Source: AP-15 sp035570595 (GTDB taxonomy: Bacteria > Pseudomonadota > Alphaproteobacteria > ATCC43930 > CGMCC-115725). Taken from it: a DNA stretch of 11,205 bases. The stretch lies in assembly GCA_035570595.1 (NCBI GenBank), contig DATMLF010000237.1:1-11205 (forward strand). The letters run 5' to 3'. The notes under the pieces are model-generated. The model saw nothing but the letters and a program-made list of their open reading frames with translations. It did not search any database and was not told the origin of the DNA. Position 1 is the first letter of the stretch, and the number at the start of each line of letters is the position of its first letter. Of this stretch, positions 1 to 7,232 are shown in pieces. A program made the translations under genes and the position numbers.

Positions 1-250
1 CAGGGATGCTCCTCGTGTGAAAACTGCCCGCGCACACCGACTGTCCTTCGTCTGTCCTGCCCAAACGGCGCGGAGGGGGCTTTGTCGACTGGCGAAAACA
101 ATATCCAGATCAAACAAGGCCGGCATCGGCGCCGCCCCAAGATATAGAGGCGTGGAGGTGCGAATACCTCAGCGTTGCAAGCAGTTCCGGCATGCGCGTG
201 AGGTGAGCCGCCGGCTCCAAACGACCCGGCGAGCAGTGGGGGGTAACGCC
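1..250. other. Upstream region without a supported gene
   Basis: I see no recognisable gene here. It is visibly less GC-rich than the operon and lacks its strong third-position G/C bias. A plus-strand frame (17-286) and a minus-strand frame opening at 126 and running off the left edge both encode unrecognisable, arginine-rich or mixed peptides. I saw no tRNA cloverleaf. Two small perfect inverted repeats are present: GAGGT/ACCTC (155-159 with 166-170) and GAGCC/GGCTC (205-209 with 213-217). Neither is followed by a T-run. The stretch is probably an intergenic region upstream of the operon promoter, but an unrecognised small RNA or the start of a divergent gene cannot be excluded. Confidence 0.5.
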
Positions 251-251
251 C

Positions 252-279
252 TTGCCAAAGGCCGCTATTCGATTATATT
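252..279 (+). promoter_or_regulatory. Candidate sigma70-type promoter of the rimP-nusA operon
   Basis: TTGCCA at 252-257 and TATATT at 274-279 are separated by 16 bases. They sit in one of the few AT-rich patches of the window, directly upstream of the structured rimP leader. Transcription would start near 285-288, giving a leader of about 100 bases before the rimP start. Position and match are good, but the call rests on inspection alone. A more upstream promoter, or read-through from a gene left of the window, remains possible. Confidence 0.5.
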
Positions 280-298
280 GGTTTAACGAAGCGCATAT

Positions 299-346
299 GT
301 CCGCCTTGCGGACGGGATGGCAAGGTGGGCCGCGGGCCCACTTTTT
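299..346 (+). promoter_or_regulatory. rimP leader RNA (attenuator)
   Basis: Three hairpins are packed into 48 bases of leader. Hairpin A is a perfect 6-bp stem, GTCCGC (299-304) with GCGGAC (308-313). Hairpin B pairs CCTTGC (304-309) with GCAAGG (320-325). A and B share bases 304-309 and so exclude each other. Hairpin C is the intrinsic terminator at 325-346. The layout, just before rimP in the nusA-infB operon, matches the described rimP leader family of premature terminators; I make that match from memory, not from a covariance model. The likely role is to set how much RNA polymerase enters the operon, perhaps as NusA feedback. I found no convincing antiterminator that fully disrupts hairpin C. 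Confidence 0.65.
325..346 (+). terminator. Intrinsic terminator in the rimP leader
   Basis: GTGGGCC (325-331) pairs perfectly with GGCCCAC (335-341) around a GCG loop. Five T residues follow at once (342-346). This is a textbook Rho-independent terminator, oriented to stop transcription about 43 bases before the rimP start. Since essential genes follow, it must act partially or conditionally, as an attenuator. Confidence 0.75.
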
Positions 347-375
347 CGTATCGGCGCCTGCAGGGGTCGCGGTTC

Positions 376-380
376 AGAGG
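376..380 (+). promoter_or_regulatory. Ribosome binding site supporting the TTG start of rimP
   Basis: AGAGG lies 8 bases upstream of TTG at 389. It favours this start over the in-frame ATG at 317. That ATG lies upstream of the attenuator terminator and would add 24 residues unlike RimP N-termini. Confidence 0.55.
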
Positions 381-388
381 TCGGGTTT

Positions 389-877
389 TTGGTCGATACC
401 AACGGCATCGCGCAGATTATCGAGCCGTCGCTGGCGGCGATGGGCTACCGTGTTGTCCGGGTTGTCGTCACCACCGGCCGCCGCCCGACCTTGCAGGTCA
501 TGGCCGAGCGCGTCGACGAGGCGCCGATGACCGTCGACGATTGCGCGTCGATCAGCCGCTCCGTCTCGGCGTTGCTCGATGTCGCCGACCCGATCGCCGG
601 GGGCTATACCCTCGAAATCAGCTCGCCTGGCATCGACCGACCGCTGATCCGGCCGGAGGATTACGAGCGCTTTACCGGACACCAGGCCAGGATCGAGCTG
701 AACGAGCCGGTCGGCGGCCGCAAGCGGTTTCGCGGCCGGCTTCTCGGCCTCGCCGAGGGCGACATCCGCCTCGTGACCGAAAACGGCGAGGCGCGGTTGC
801 CGCTCGCCGCGGTGGCGCGGGCGAAGCTGGTGCTCACCGACGAGCTGATCGCGGCCGCGCAGGCGCCGGCCCGCTGA
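389..877 (+). CDS. rimP: Ribosome maturation factor RimP
   Basis: RimP binds the small ribosomal subunit and helps assemble the 30S head; it acts in the cytoplasm. From the TTG start the product is 162 residues, close to the usual 150-170. The N-terminal alpha/beta domain carries the family signature: a DDC segment near residue 50, a VSALLDVADPI-like stretch (about 59-69) and SPGIDRPL at 79-86. An SH3-like C-terminal domain follows, from about residue 95 to 150. I chose the TTG because it has an AGAGG site 8 bases upstream and gives a family-like beginning (IAQIIEPSLAAMGY). The in-frame ATG at 317 would place coding sequence across the leader terminator. It is the first gene of the operon, 50 bases before nusA. 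Identity is secure; the start is less so. Confidence 0.93.
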   Translation: MVDTNGIAQIIEPSLAAMGYRVVRVVVTTGRRPTLQVMAERVDEAPMTVDDCASISRSVSALLDVADPIAGGYTLEISSPGIDRPLIRPEDYERFTGHQARIELNEPVGGRKRFRGRLLGLAEGDIRLVTENGEARLPLAAVARAKLVLTDELIAAAQAPAR

Positions 878-927
878 CCCCCCTCTCGCTGACCCGAGAA
901 CCCAAGCGAAAACGCCCGGAAAAGCCC

Positions 928-2484
928 ATGGAAAGCACCGTTACCTACGCCCGACCGGAGCTGCTGCAGGTGGCCGACACCGTGGCTCGCGACAAGGGCA
1001 TCGACCGCGACGAAGTGCTCGACGCGATGGAGCAGGCGATCCAGAAAGCCGGCCGCTCGAAATACGGCCAGGAATACGACATCCGCGCCGAGATCGACCG
1101 GCGCAACGGCGAGATCCGCCTGTTGCGCTTTCGCGAGGTTGCCGACCCGATCGAAAACGAGGCGACGCAGATCCCGCTCGGGCAGGCGCAGCGCCTCAAC
1201 CCGGAAGCCGAGATCGGCGACTTTATAACCGACCCGCTGCCGCCGATCGATTTCGGCCGGATCGCGGCGCAGACCGCGAAGCAGGTCATCGTGCAAAAGG
1301 TGCGCGACGCCGAGCGCCAGCGCCAGTTTCTCGAGTTCAAGGACCGCGTCGGCGAGATCGTCAACGGCCTCGTCAAGCGGGTCGAGTTCGGCAATGTCGT
1401 CGTCGACCTCGGCCGCGCCGAGGCGATGGCGCGGCGCGACGAATTGTTGCCGCGCGAGAGCTTTCGTCAGGGCGAGCGGGTGCGCGCCTACATCTACGAC
1501 GTGCGCCAGGAGCCGCGCGGGCCGCAGATTTTCCTGTCGCGCACCCACCCGCAATTCATGGCCAAATTGTTTGCGCAGGAGGTGCCGGAAATCTACGACG
1601 GCATCATCGAGATCAAGGCGGTGGCGCGCGACCCCGGCAGCCGCGCCAAGATCGCGGTCGTGTCGCGCGACAGCGGCATCGACCCGGTCGGCGCCTGTGT
1701 GGGCATGCGCGGCAGCCGCGTCCAGGCGGTCGTCGGCGAATTGCAGGGCGAGAAGATCGACATCGTGCCGTGGGCGTCCGACCCCGCGACTTTTGTCGTG
1801 AACGCGCTTGCCCCGGCCGAGGTCACCAAGGTCGTCATGGACGAGGAGCAGCGCCGGGTCGAGGTCGTGGTGCCCGACGACCAGCTGAGCCTGGCGATCG
1901 GGCGGCGCGGCCAGAACGTGCGGCTCGCCTCGCAGCTGAGCGGCTGGGACATCGACATCCTGACCGAGGCCGAGGAGTCGGAGCGGCGCACCGAGGAATT
2001 CCGCAGCCGCAGCAAGATGTTTATCGACGCCCTCGACATCGACGAGGTGATCGCGCACCTGCTGGTCACCGAGGGTTTTACGTCGCTCGAAGAAGTCGCC
2101 TACGTGGCGGGCGAGGACCTCGCCGACATCGAGGGCTTCGACCTCGATATCGCCGAGGAATTGCAGGCGCGGGCGCGCAACGCGCTTGAACGGCGCGATC
2201 GCGAATATGAGGAGCGGCGGCTGGAGCTCGGCGTCGCCGACGACCTGGCGGCGCTCGAGGGGTTAACCCCCGGCATGCTGGTGGCGCTCGGCGAGAAGGG
2301 GATCAAGACCCTCGACGACTTTGCCGACCTCGCCGGCGACGAGTTGCTGGAGCTGCTCACCGCCTCCGACAAAGGCGGCGCGGCACTCGAGCTCGATGCC
2401 GCCAACGCCTTGATCATGCAGGCGCGCGCCCACTGGTTTGAAGAAGACGACGCCGCGGCCCCCGCGGCGCCGGGGCCGGAGTAG
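928..2484 (+). CDS. nusA: Transcription termination/antitermination factor NusA
   Basis: NusA binds RNA polymerase and nascent RNA, promotes pausing and intrinsic termination, and joins antitermination complexes on rRNA operons. The 518-residue product shows the full architecture. An RNAP-binding N-terminal domain (about 1-130) is followed by an S1 domain (about 141-205), KH1 (GACVGMRGSRV at 255-265) and KH2 (AIGRRGQNV at 323-331). Two helix-hairpin-helix acidic repeats come last (about 365-425 and 437-505), ending in an acidic, Ala/Pro-rich tail. The ATG at 928 matches the family N-terminus (about 10 residues before ELLQVADTVA). The open frame extends far upstream but only as an out-of-frame shadow of rimP. 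The ribosome site is weak (GGA at 918-920). NusA is often feedback-regulated through its operon leader, which fits the attenuator upstream. Confidence 0.97.
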   Translation: MESTVTYARPELLQVADTVARDKGIDRDEVLDAMEQAIQKAGRSKYGQEYDIRAEIDRRNGEIRLLRFREVADPIENEATQIPLGQAQRLNPEAEIGDFITDPLPPIDFGRIAAQTAKQVIVQKVRDAERQRQFLEFKDRVGEIVNGLVKRVEFGNVVVDLGRAEAMARRDELLPRESFRQGERVRAYIYDVRQEPRGPQIFLSRTHPQFMAKLFAQEVPEIYDGIIEIKAVARDPGSRAKIAVVSRDSGIDPVGACVGMRGSRVQAVVGELQGEKIDIVPWASDPATFVVNALAPAEVTKVVMDEEQRRVEVVVPDDQLSLAIGRRGQNVRLASQLSGWDIDILTEAEESERRTEEFRSRSKMFIDALDIDEVIAHLLVTEGFTSLEEVAYVAGEDLADIEGFDLDIAEELQARARNALERRDREYEERRLELGVADDLAALEGLTPGMLVALGEKGIKTLDDFADLAGDELLELLTASDKGGAALELDAANALIMQARAHWFEEDDAAAPAAPGPE

Positions 2485-2567
2485 GGTCGACGGGCTCGGG
2501 CGACATCCCGGCCGTTTCGCGCGTCGAAGCCGAGGCGGAGGACAGCGGCCCGCGGCGTCGTTGCCTC

Positions 2568-3179
2568 GTGACCGGCGACATCCGCGACCGCTCCGACCTG
2601 ATGCGCTTTGTGGTCGGCCCGGCCGGTGAGATCGTGCCCGACCTTGCCGCGCGACTGCCCGGACGGGGTTTGTGGTTGACGCCGCGCCGCGATATAGTCG
2701 AGCGGGCGGTGGCCAAGCGGCTGTTCGCGCGCGCCGCGCGGCGGCCGGTCGCGGTTCCGGACGTGCTCGCGGATCGGCTCGAGGCTCTCCTGGCACAGCG
2801 CTGCGTCGACGCGGTCGGTCTCGCCCGCCGGGCGGGTCTGGCGGTCGCCGGCTTTGAGCGCGTGTCCGACGCGGTGCGCGGCGGCAAGGCTGCGGCGCTG
2901 CTGGCGGCGCTCGACGGCGCCGCGGGCGGGCCGCGCAAGCTGCAGGCGCTGGGCCGCGGCCTCGCGCTCGTCCGCGCGTTGACCGCGGCCGAGATCGGGG
3001 CGGCCTTTGGCCGCGACTACGCGGTGAATGCATCGCTTGGCCCGGGGCCGCTGTGCCGGCGGCTCCTGTCCGATGCGGAAAAGCTCGCCGGCTTTCGCGC
3101 ATCCGCGGCGGTCGAGCAGGCGGTGAAATTTGTTCCTGCCGGGCTGGCGCGGCAGGATGACGGTATTGGAGTAAGATGA
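2568..3179 (+). CDS. ylxR: YlxR-family RNA-binding protein with L7Ae-like domain
   Basis: This is the DUF448/YlxR nucleic-acid-binding protein that commonly lies between nusA and infB. From the GTG at 2568 it has 203 residues. FVVGPAGEIVPDLAARLPGR (14-33) followed by GLW is diagnostic of YlxR. Residues about 75-155 (beginning CVDAVGLARRAGLAVAGFE) resemble the L7Ae-like domain found fused to YlxR in alphaproteobacteria. The start is a problem: the family motif RRCLVTGD is encoded in frame from 2556, and the frame is open back to 2442. However, there is no ATG, GTG or TTG between 2442 and 2568. Initiation at 2568 would remove RRCL, so the real start may be non-canonical or the sequence may contain an error. 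The stop overlaps the infB start (ATGA), implying translational coupling. Its exact role is unclear; YlxR has been linked to RNA or DNA binding and to RNase P. Confidence 0.88.
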   Translation: MTGDIRDRSDLMRFVVGPAGEIVPDLAARLPGRGLWLTPRRDIVERAVAKRLFARAARRPVAVPDVLADRLEALLAQRCVDAVGLARRAGLAVAGFERVSDAVRGGKAAALLAALDGAAGGPRKLQALGRGLALVRALTAAEIGAAFGRDYAVNASLGPGPLCRRLLSDAEKLAGFRASAAVEQAVKFVPAGLARQDDGIGVR

Positions 3180-5800
3180 CCGACACCACCGAGCAAGAGC
3201 AAAAGCGGCCACTGACCCTGGCCCGGCCTGGCGGCCGGCTGGAGCTGCGCAAGGGCGTCGAGACCGGCCAGGTGCGCCAGAGTTTCTCGCACGGGCGCTC
3301 CAAGACGGTCACAGTCGAAGTGCGCAAAAAGCGGGTGATCGGACCGGGAACCCCGGAACCGGGCAAGGCCGAGCCGGCGCCCGCGGTCGCGCGCGAGGCG
3401 GCTCCGGCCGCGCGTCCGCAGCCTGCCGAGCCGGCCCGCCGCCCGGTCGTAATCCCGCGCACCTTGACCGCCGAGGAGCGCGCCGGGCGGGTGCGCGCGG
3501 TGCAGGATGCGCAAAAGGCCGACGAGGAGGCGCGCCGCCGCGCTGCGCTCGCGGAGGCCGACCGGCGTCGCCAGGAGGAGGAGCGCGCCGCCGCGGAGGC
3601 GCGCCGGCGCGCCGAGGAGGACGCCCGCGCTCGGGTCGAGGAAGAAGAAGCCCGCCGCCGCGCCGCAGAGGATGCGCGCAGGCGCTCCGAGGACGAAGCC
3701 CAGCGCCGCAAGGAAGAGGAATCGCGGCGCGAGGTCGCCGAGCGCGCCGGCAAGGCGGCGGCCGCCAAGGTCGCCGCACTCGCCGCCGCCGGCAAGGTCG
3801 CGGTCCCCCTCGAAGAGGAAGAAGACTCCGCGGCGGCGCCGCGCCGCGGCGCCCGCCCCGAGATCAAAAAGCCCGCGGCGCCGGTGCGGCGCGACGAGAT
3901 GCGCCGGCGCGGCGGCAAGATCACGGTCACCCGCGCGCTGTCCGGCGATGAGGGCGAGCGCATGCGCAGCCTCGCCTCGGTGCGCCGGGCGCGCGAGCGC
4001 GAGCGGCTGCGGCTGCACCAGCGCGAGCTGGAACCGGTCAAGGTCGTGCGCGACGTGGTCGTGCCCGAGACGATCACCGTCCAGGAGCTCTCGAACCGCA
4101 TGGCCGAGCGCGGCGCCGACGTGATCAAGGCGCTGATGCGCATGGGGGTGATGGCGACGATCAACCAGGTCATCGACGCCGACACCGCCGAGCTCGTGGT
4201 CAGCGAGTTCGGCCACCGCCTGCGCCGTGTCTCGGAGGCGGATGTCGAGGTCGGGTTGCGTGGCGAGGACGACGCCGAGGACGTGCTGGAGCCGCGCGCG
4301 CCGGTGGTCACGGTCATGGGCCATGTCGACCACGGCAAGACCTCGCTGCTCGACGCTCTGCGCCAGACCGATGTCGCGGCCGGCGAGGCGGGCGGCATCA
4401 CCCAGCATATCGGTGCCTACCGGGTCAACCTGCGCAACGGCAAGCAGATCACCTTTATCGACACGCCCGGCCACCAAGCCTTTACTGCGATGCGGGCGCG
4501 CGGCGCCAACGTCACCGATATCGTCGTGCTCGTCGTCGCCGCCGACGACGGCATCATGGAGCAGACGGTGGAGGCGATCCGCCACGCCAAGGCGGCGCAG
4601 GCGCCGATCATCGTCGCGATCAACAAGATCGACAAACCCGAAGCCCGGCCCGAGCGGGTCCGCCAGGAGCTGCTGCAGCACGACCTCGTCGTCGAGCAAC
4701 TCGGCGGCGAGATCCTCGACGTCGAAGTCTCGGCGCTGAAAAAAACCAACCTCGACCGGCTCGAAGAGGCGATCCTGCTGCAGGCCGAATTGCTCGACCT
4801 CAAGGCCAACCCGGATCGGCCGGCCGAAGGCGTCGTGCTCGAGGCGAAGCTCGAGCGCGGCCGCGGCCCGGTCGCCACCGTGCTGATCCAGCGCGGGACC
4901 TTGCGGGTCGGCGACATCTTTGTCGCCGGCAGCGAGTGGGGCCGGGTGCGAGCGCTGGTCGACGATCACGGCGAAAGCCGTGACGATGCCGGGCCCTCGA
5001 CGCCGATCGAGGTGCTGGGCCTCAATGGCATCCCGCTCGCCGGTGACGATTTCGTCGTCGCGGAGAGCGAGGGCCGGGCGCGCGACATCGCCGACTTCCG
5101 TCAGCGCCGGCGGCGTGACGCCGCCGCCGCGCAGGGCGGGCGCGGCACGCTCGAGCAGATGTTCTCGCAGATCGCCGCGGGTGCGTCGAGCGAGTTCCCG
5201 GTCGTCGTCAAATCCGATGTGCAGGGCTCGCTCGAGGCGATCGTCGGCTCGCTCGACAAGCTGTCGACGAGCGAGGTGTCAATCCGGGTGCTGCATTCGG
5301 CGGTCGGCGGGATCACCGAGAGCGACGTGATCCTGGCCAAGGCGTCGGATGCGGTCATCATCGGCTTCAACGTCCGCGCCAATCCCCAGGCGCGCGACCT
5401 GGCGCGCCGCGACGGCGTCGAGATCCGGTACTACTCGATCATCTACAACCTGATCGACGACATGCGCGCGGCACTCTCGGGGCTGCTGGCGCCGACGCTG
5501 CGCGAACGCCTGCTCGGCAACGCCTCGATCCGCGAGGTGTTCAACATCACCCGCGTCGGCAAGGTGGCGGGTTGCATGGTGACCGACGGCACGGTTCGAC
5601 GCGGCGCCAAGGTTCGCCTGCTGCGCGACAACGTCGTGATCCACGAGGGCAGCCTGAAAACCCTGAAGCGCTTCAAGGACGAGGTGCGCGAGGTCCGCGA
5701 GGGGTACGAGTGCGGCATGGCCTTCGAGAACTACGAAAATGTCGCGGTCGGCGACGTGATCGAATGCTTCGAGATCGAAGAAGTTGCCCGGACCTTGTAG
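3176..5800 (+). CDS. infB: Translation initiation factor IF-2
   Basis: IF2 is the GTPase that delivers fMet-tRNA to the 30S subunit and promotes subunit joining. The 874-residue product starts with an IF2-associated segment (about 10-55). A long Ala/Glu/Arg-rich, probably helical linker follows (about 95-210), then an IF2_N domain (about 297-355). The G domain has all motifs: G1 GHVDHGKT (382-389), G2 GGITQHIGA (406-414), G3 DTPGH (429-433), G4 NKID (483-486) and G5 SAL (519-521). Domain II, the IF2 core (about 660-770) and the C-terminal fMet-tRNA-binding domain (about 780-874) complete it. The start codon overlaps the ylxR stop as ATGA and has GGAG at 3168-3171, four bases upstream of the ATG. 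All key residues are intact and length is normal for the class. Confidence 0.98.
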   Translation: MTDTTEQEQKRPLTLARPGGRLELRKGVETGQVRQSFSHGRSKTVTVEVRKKRVIGPGTPEPGKAEPAPAVAREAAPAARPQPAEPARRPVVIPRTLTAEERAGRVRAVQDAQKADEEARRRAALAEADRRRQEEERAAAEARRRAEEDARARVEEEEARRRAAEDARRRSEDEAQRRKEEESRREVAERAGKAAAAKVAALAAAGKVAVPLEEEEDSAAAPRRGARPEIKKPAAPVRRDEMRRRGGKITVTRALSGDEGERMRSLASVRRARERERLRLHQRELEPVKVVRDVVVPETITVQELSNRMAERGADVIKALMRMGVMATINQVIDADTAELVVSEFGHRLRRVSEADVEVGLRGEDDAEDVLEPRAPVVTVMGHVDHGKTSLLDALRQTDVAAGEAGGITQHIGAYRVNLRNGKQITFIDTPGHQAFTAMRARGANVTDIVVLVVAADDGIMEQTVEAIRHAKAAQAPIIVAINKIDKPEARPERVRQELLQHDLVVEQLGGEILDVEVSALKKTNLDRLEEAILLQAELLDLKANPDRPAEGVVLEAKLERGRGPVATVLIQRGTLRVGDIFVAGSEWGRVRALVDDHGESRDDAGPSTPIEVLGLNGIPLAGDDFVVAESEGRARDIADFRQRRRRDAAAAQGGRGTLEQMFSQIAAGASSEFPVVVKSDVQGSLEAIVGSLDKLSTSEVSIRVLHSAVGGITESDVILAKASDAVIIGFNVRANPQARDLARRDGVEIRYYSIIYNLIDDMRAALSGLLAPTLRERLLGNASIREVFNITRVGKVAGCMVTDGTVRRGAKVRLLRDNVVIHEGSLKTLKRFKDEVREVREGYECGMAFENYENVAVGDVIECFEIEEVARTL

Positions 5801-5842
5801 CGCCGCGCGATTTCACGGGCATGGCAGCCGCAGCAACCGGCG

Positions 5843-6316
5843 ATGGCCAGAAAGCAGCGTGACCGCCACCGGCCGGCGGGCGAGGCCGCGGGGCGCCCCG
5901 TCAGCCAGCGCCGCCACCGCGTCGCCGAAGAGCTGCGTCATCTCGTGGCGCAAACCCTGCGCGCCGGCGGCTGTCGCGACCCGGCGCTGCGCGATGCCAG
6001 CATCACCGTGAGCGAAGTGCGGATCAGCCCCGACCTGCGCAGCGCTACCGTGTACGTGATGCCGCTCGCCGGCGCTAACGCCGCCGACATCCTCGCCGCG
6101 CTGCGGCGCAGCGCACCATTTGTGCGCGGCCTCGTGGCGCGCGATCTTGCGCTGCGCTATGCGCCAAAGCTCGACTTCGCGCTCGATGAAACCTTTGATC
6201 AGGCCGAGCGGATCTCGGCGCTGCTGGCGCGGCCCGAAGTTCGGCGCGACCTCGATCCGCCGCAACCCGAGACCACCGGGACCGACACCGCCCGGACCGA
6301 CAAAGATGGCGGCTGA
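5843..6316 (+). CDS. rbfA: Ribosome-binding factor A
   Basis: RbfA is a KH-fold protein that binds immature 30S subunits near the 5' end of 16S rRNA and supports late maturation and cold growth. The product has 157 residues; the E. coli protein has 133. The extra length is a basic N-terminal stretch (1-25) and a polar, Pro/Thr/Asp-rich tail (about 138-157). Family features are ITVSEVRISPDLRSATVYV (54-72) and the closing RYAPKLDFALDETFDQAERI segment (105-124). It lies 42 bases after infB and its last 11 bases overlap truB in another frame, as is usual in this operon. No clear Shine-Dalgarno precedes the ATG, so translation may depend on ribosomes leaving infB. A short frame starting at 5821 ends after 13 codons and is not convincing. 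Confidence 0.94.
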   Translation: MARKQRDRHRPAGEAAGRPVSQRRHRVAEELRHLVAQTLRAGGCRDPALRDASITVSEVRISPDLRSATVYVMPLAGANAADILAALRRSAPFVRGLVARDLALRYAPKLDFALDETFDQAERISALLARPEVRRDLDPPQPETTGTDTARTDKDGG

Positions 6317-7220
6317 CCCTCGGCTCAACGGCTGGCTGGTCGTCGATAAGCCGCGCGGGCTTACCTCCAACCGCGCCGTCGAGCGGGTCCGCCGCGCCAC
6401 CGGCGCCAAGGCCGGCCACGCCGGCACGCTCGACCCGCTCGCAACGGGCGTGCTGCCGATCGCGCTCGGCGAGGCGACCAAGACCGTCGCTTACGCGATG
6501 AACGGCCGAAAACGCTATCGTTTCCGCATCCGCTGGGGTGTCGCCCGCGACACCGACGACAGTGAGGGCGAGATCGTCGGCGAAAGTGACGTGCGGCCCG
6601 ACCGCGACATGATCGAGGCGGTCTTGCCGCGCTTCACCGGCACGATCCTGCAGCGGCCGCCTTCCTATTCGGCGATCAAGATTGCCGGTCGACGCGCCTA
6701 TGCGCTCGCCCGCGCTGACCGGGCTCCGGTGCTGGACCTGCGGCCGGTCGAAATCGTCAGCCTGCGGCTGACCTCGACGCCCGACCGCGACCATGCCGAT
6801 TGCGAGGCGGTGGTCGGCAAGGGCAGCTATATACGGGCGCTCGCGCGCGATCTGGGCACGGCGCTCGGCACCTTCGGCCACATCGCGGAACTGCGCCGGC
6901 TGGCGGTCGGCCCGTTCACCGTGGCGCAGGCGATTTCGCTGGAATCCGATGGAGATGCTCAACATATTGCAGAAGCTTGCCGGCATCTGCTGCCGATCGA
7001 GACCGCGCTGGACGGCATCCCGGCGCTGGCCTTGGCGGCAGCCGAAGCCGGCCGTCTGCGCTGCGGACAGCGCGTGGCATTGGCCGGCCCCGGCTGCGAA
7101 ACGCCGGGACGCCCGCTCGATTCAGGCGCCGTCGTCAGCGCGTGGCACGGCCCCGCGCTCGTTGCGCTCGCACGCGTCGAAAACGGGGCCCTGCAGGCGC
7201 TGCGCGTGATCAATTGCTGA
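6306..7220 (+). CDS. truB: tRNA pseudouridine(55) synthase TruB
   Basis: TruB isomerises uridine 55 in the T-loop of tRNAs to pseudouridine and also acts as a tRNA chaperone. The 304-residue product starts at ATG 6306 with the typical LNGWLVVDKPRGLTS. The catalytic motif GHAGTLDPLATGVL (37-50) places the nucleophilic aspartate at D43. Other family blocks are KRYRF (69-73), QRPPSYSAIKIAGRRAYALA (116-135) and GSYIRALARDLG (173-184). Residues about 240-304 form the small C-terminal RNA-binding domain. The open frame continues upstream into rbfA, but ATG 6306 gives the family-length protein and an 11-base overlap with rbfA. The 3' end carries hairpins that could regulate rpsO. Confidence 0.96.
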   Translation: MAADPRLNGWLVVDKPRGLTSNRAVERVRRATGAKAGHAGTLDPLATGVLPIALGEATKTVAYAMNGRKRYRFRIRWGVARDTDDSEGEIVGESDVRPDRDMIEAVLPRFTGTILQRPPSYSAIKIAGRRAYALARADRAPVLDLRPVEIVSLRLTSTPDRDHADCEAVVGKGSYIRALARDLGTALGTFGHIAELRRLAVGPFTVAQAISLESDGDAQHIAEACRHLLPIETALDGIPALALAAAEAGRLRCGQRVALAGPGCETPGRPLDSGAVVSAWHGPALVALARVENGALQALRVINC

Positions 7221-7230
7221 GAGGTTCAAT
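7149..7230 (+). promoter_or_regulatory. Possible S15 operator upstream of rpsO
   Basis: The last part of truB and the 12-base gap before rpsO can fold. GGCCCCG (7149-7155) pairs perfectly with CGGGGCC (7184-7190). GCAG (7193-7196) pairs with CTGC (7200-7203). A weak ATTG/CAAT stem (7213-7216 with 7227-7230) places the rpsO ribosome site GAGAGG (7219-7224) in its loop. S15 represses its own translation through leader structures in several bacterial groups, with different folds. The structures are visible, but the regulatory role is inference, and such stems are easy to form in GC-rich DNA. Confidence 0.25.
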
Positions 7231-7232
7231 CG

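Noticed and set aside
150..180. Sequence resembling a tRNA T-arm (GAGGT, loop with GCGAAT, ACCTC)
   Set aside because: The loop has six bases, not seven, and no acceptor or anticodon arms surround it on either strand.
17..286. 89-codon plus-strand frame near the left edge
   Set aside because: It has no recognisable motif, weak third-position bias and runs through the promoter region. It is probably not a gene.
325..927. Upstream extension of the nusA frame by 201 codons
   Set aside because: It is an out-of-frame reading of rimP with no ribosome site or family similarity. The family start is at 928.
2263..4401. Very long minus-strand open frame (712 codons), with others at 3017-4969, 7678-9138 and 9214-10656
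   Set aside because: They lie opposite nusA, infB and pnp, read as low-complexity Arg/Ser/Ala or Asp/His/Arg protein, and match no family. They are mirror frames of GC-rich genes.
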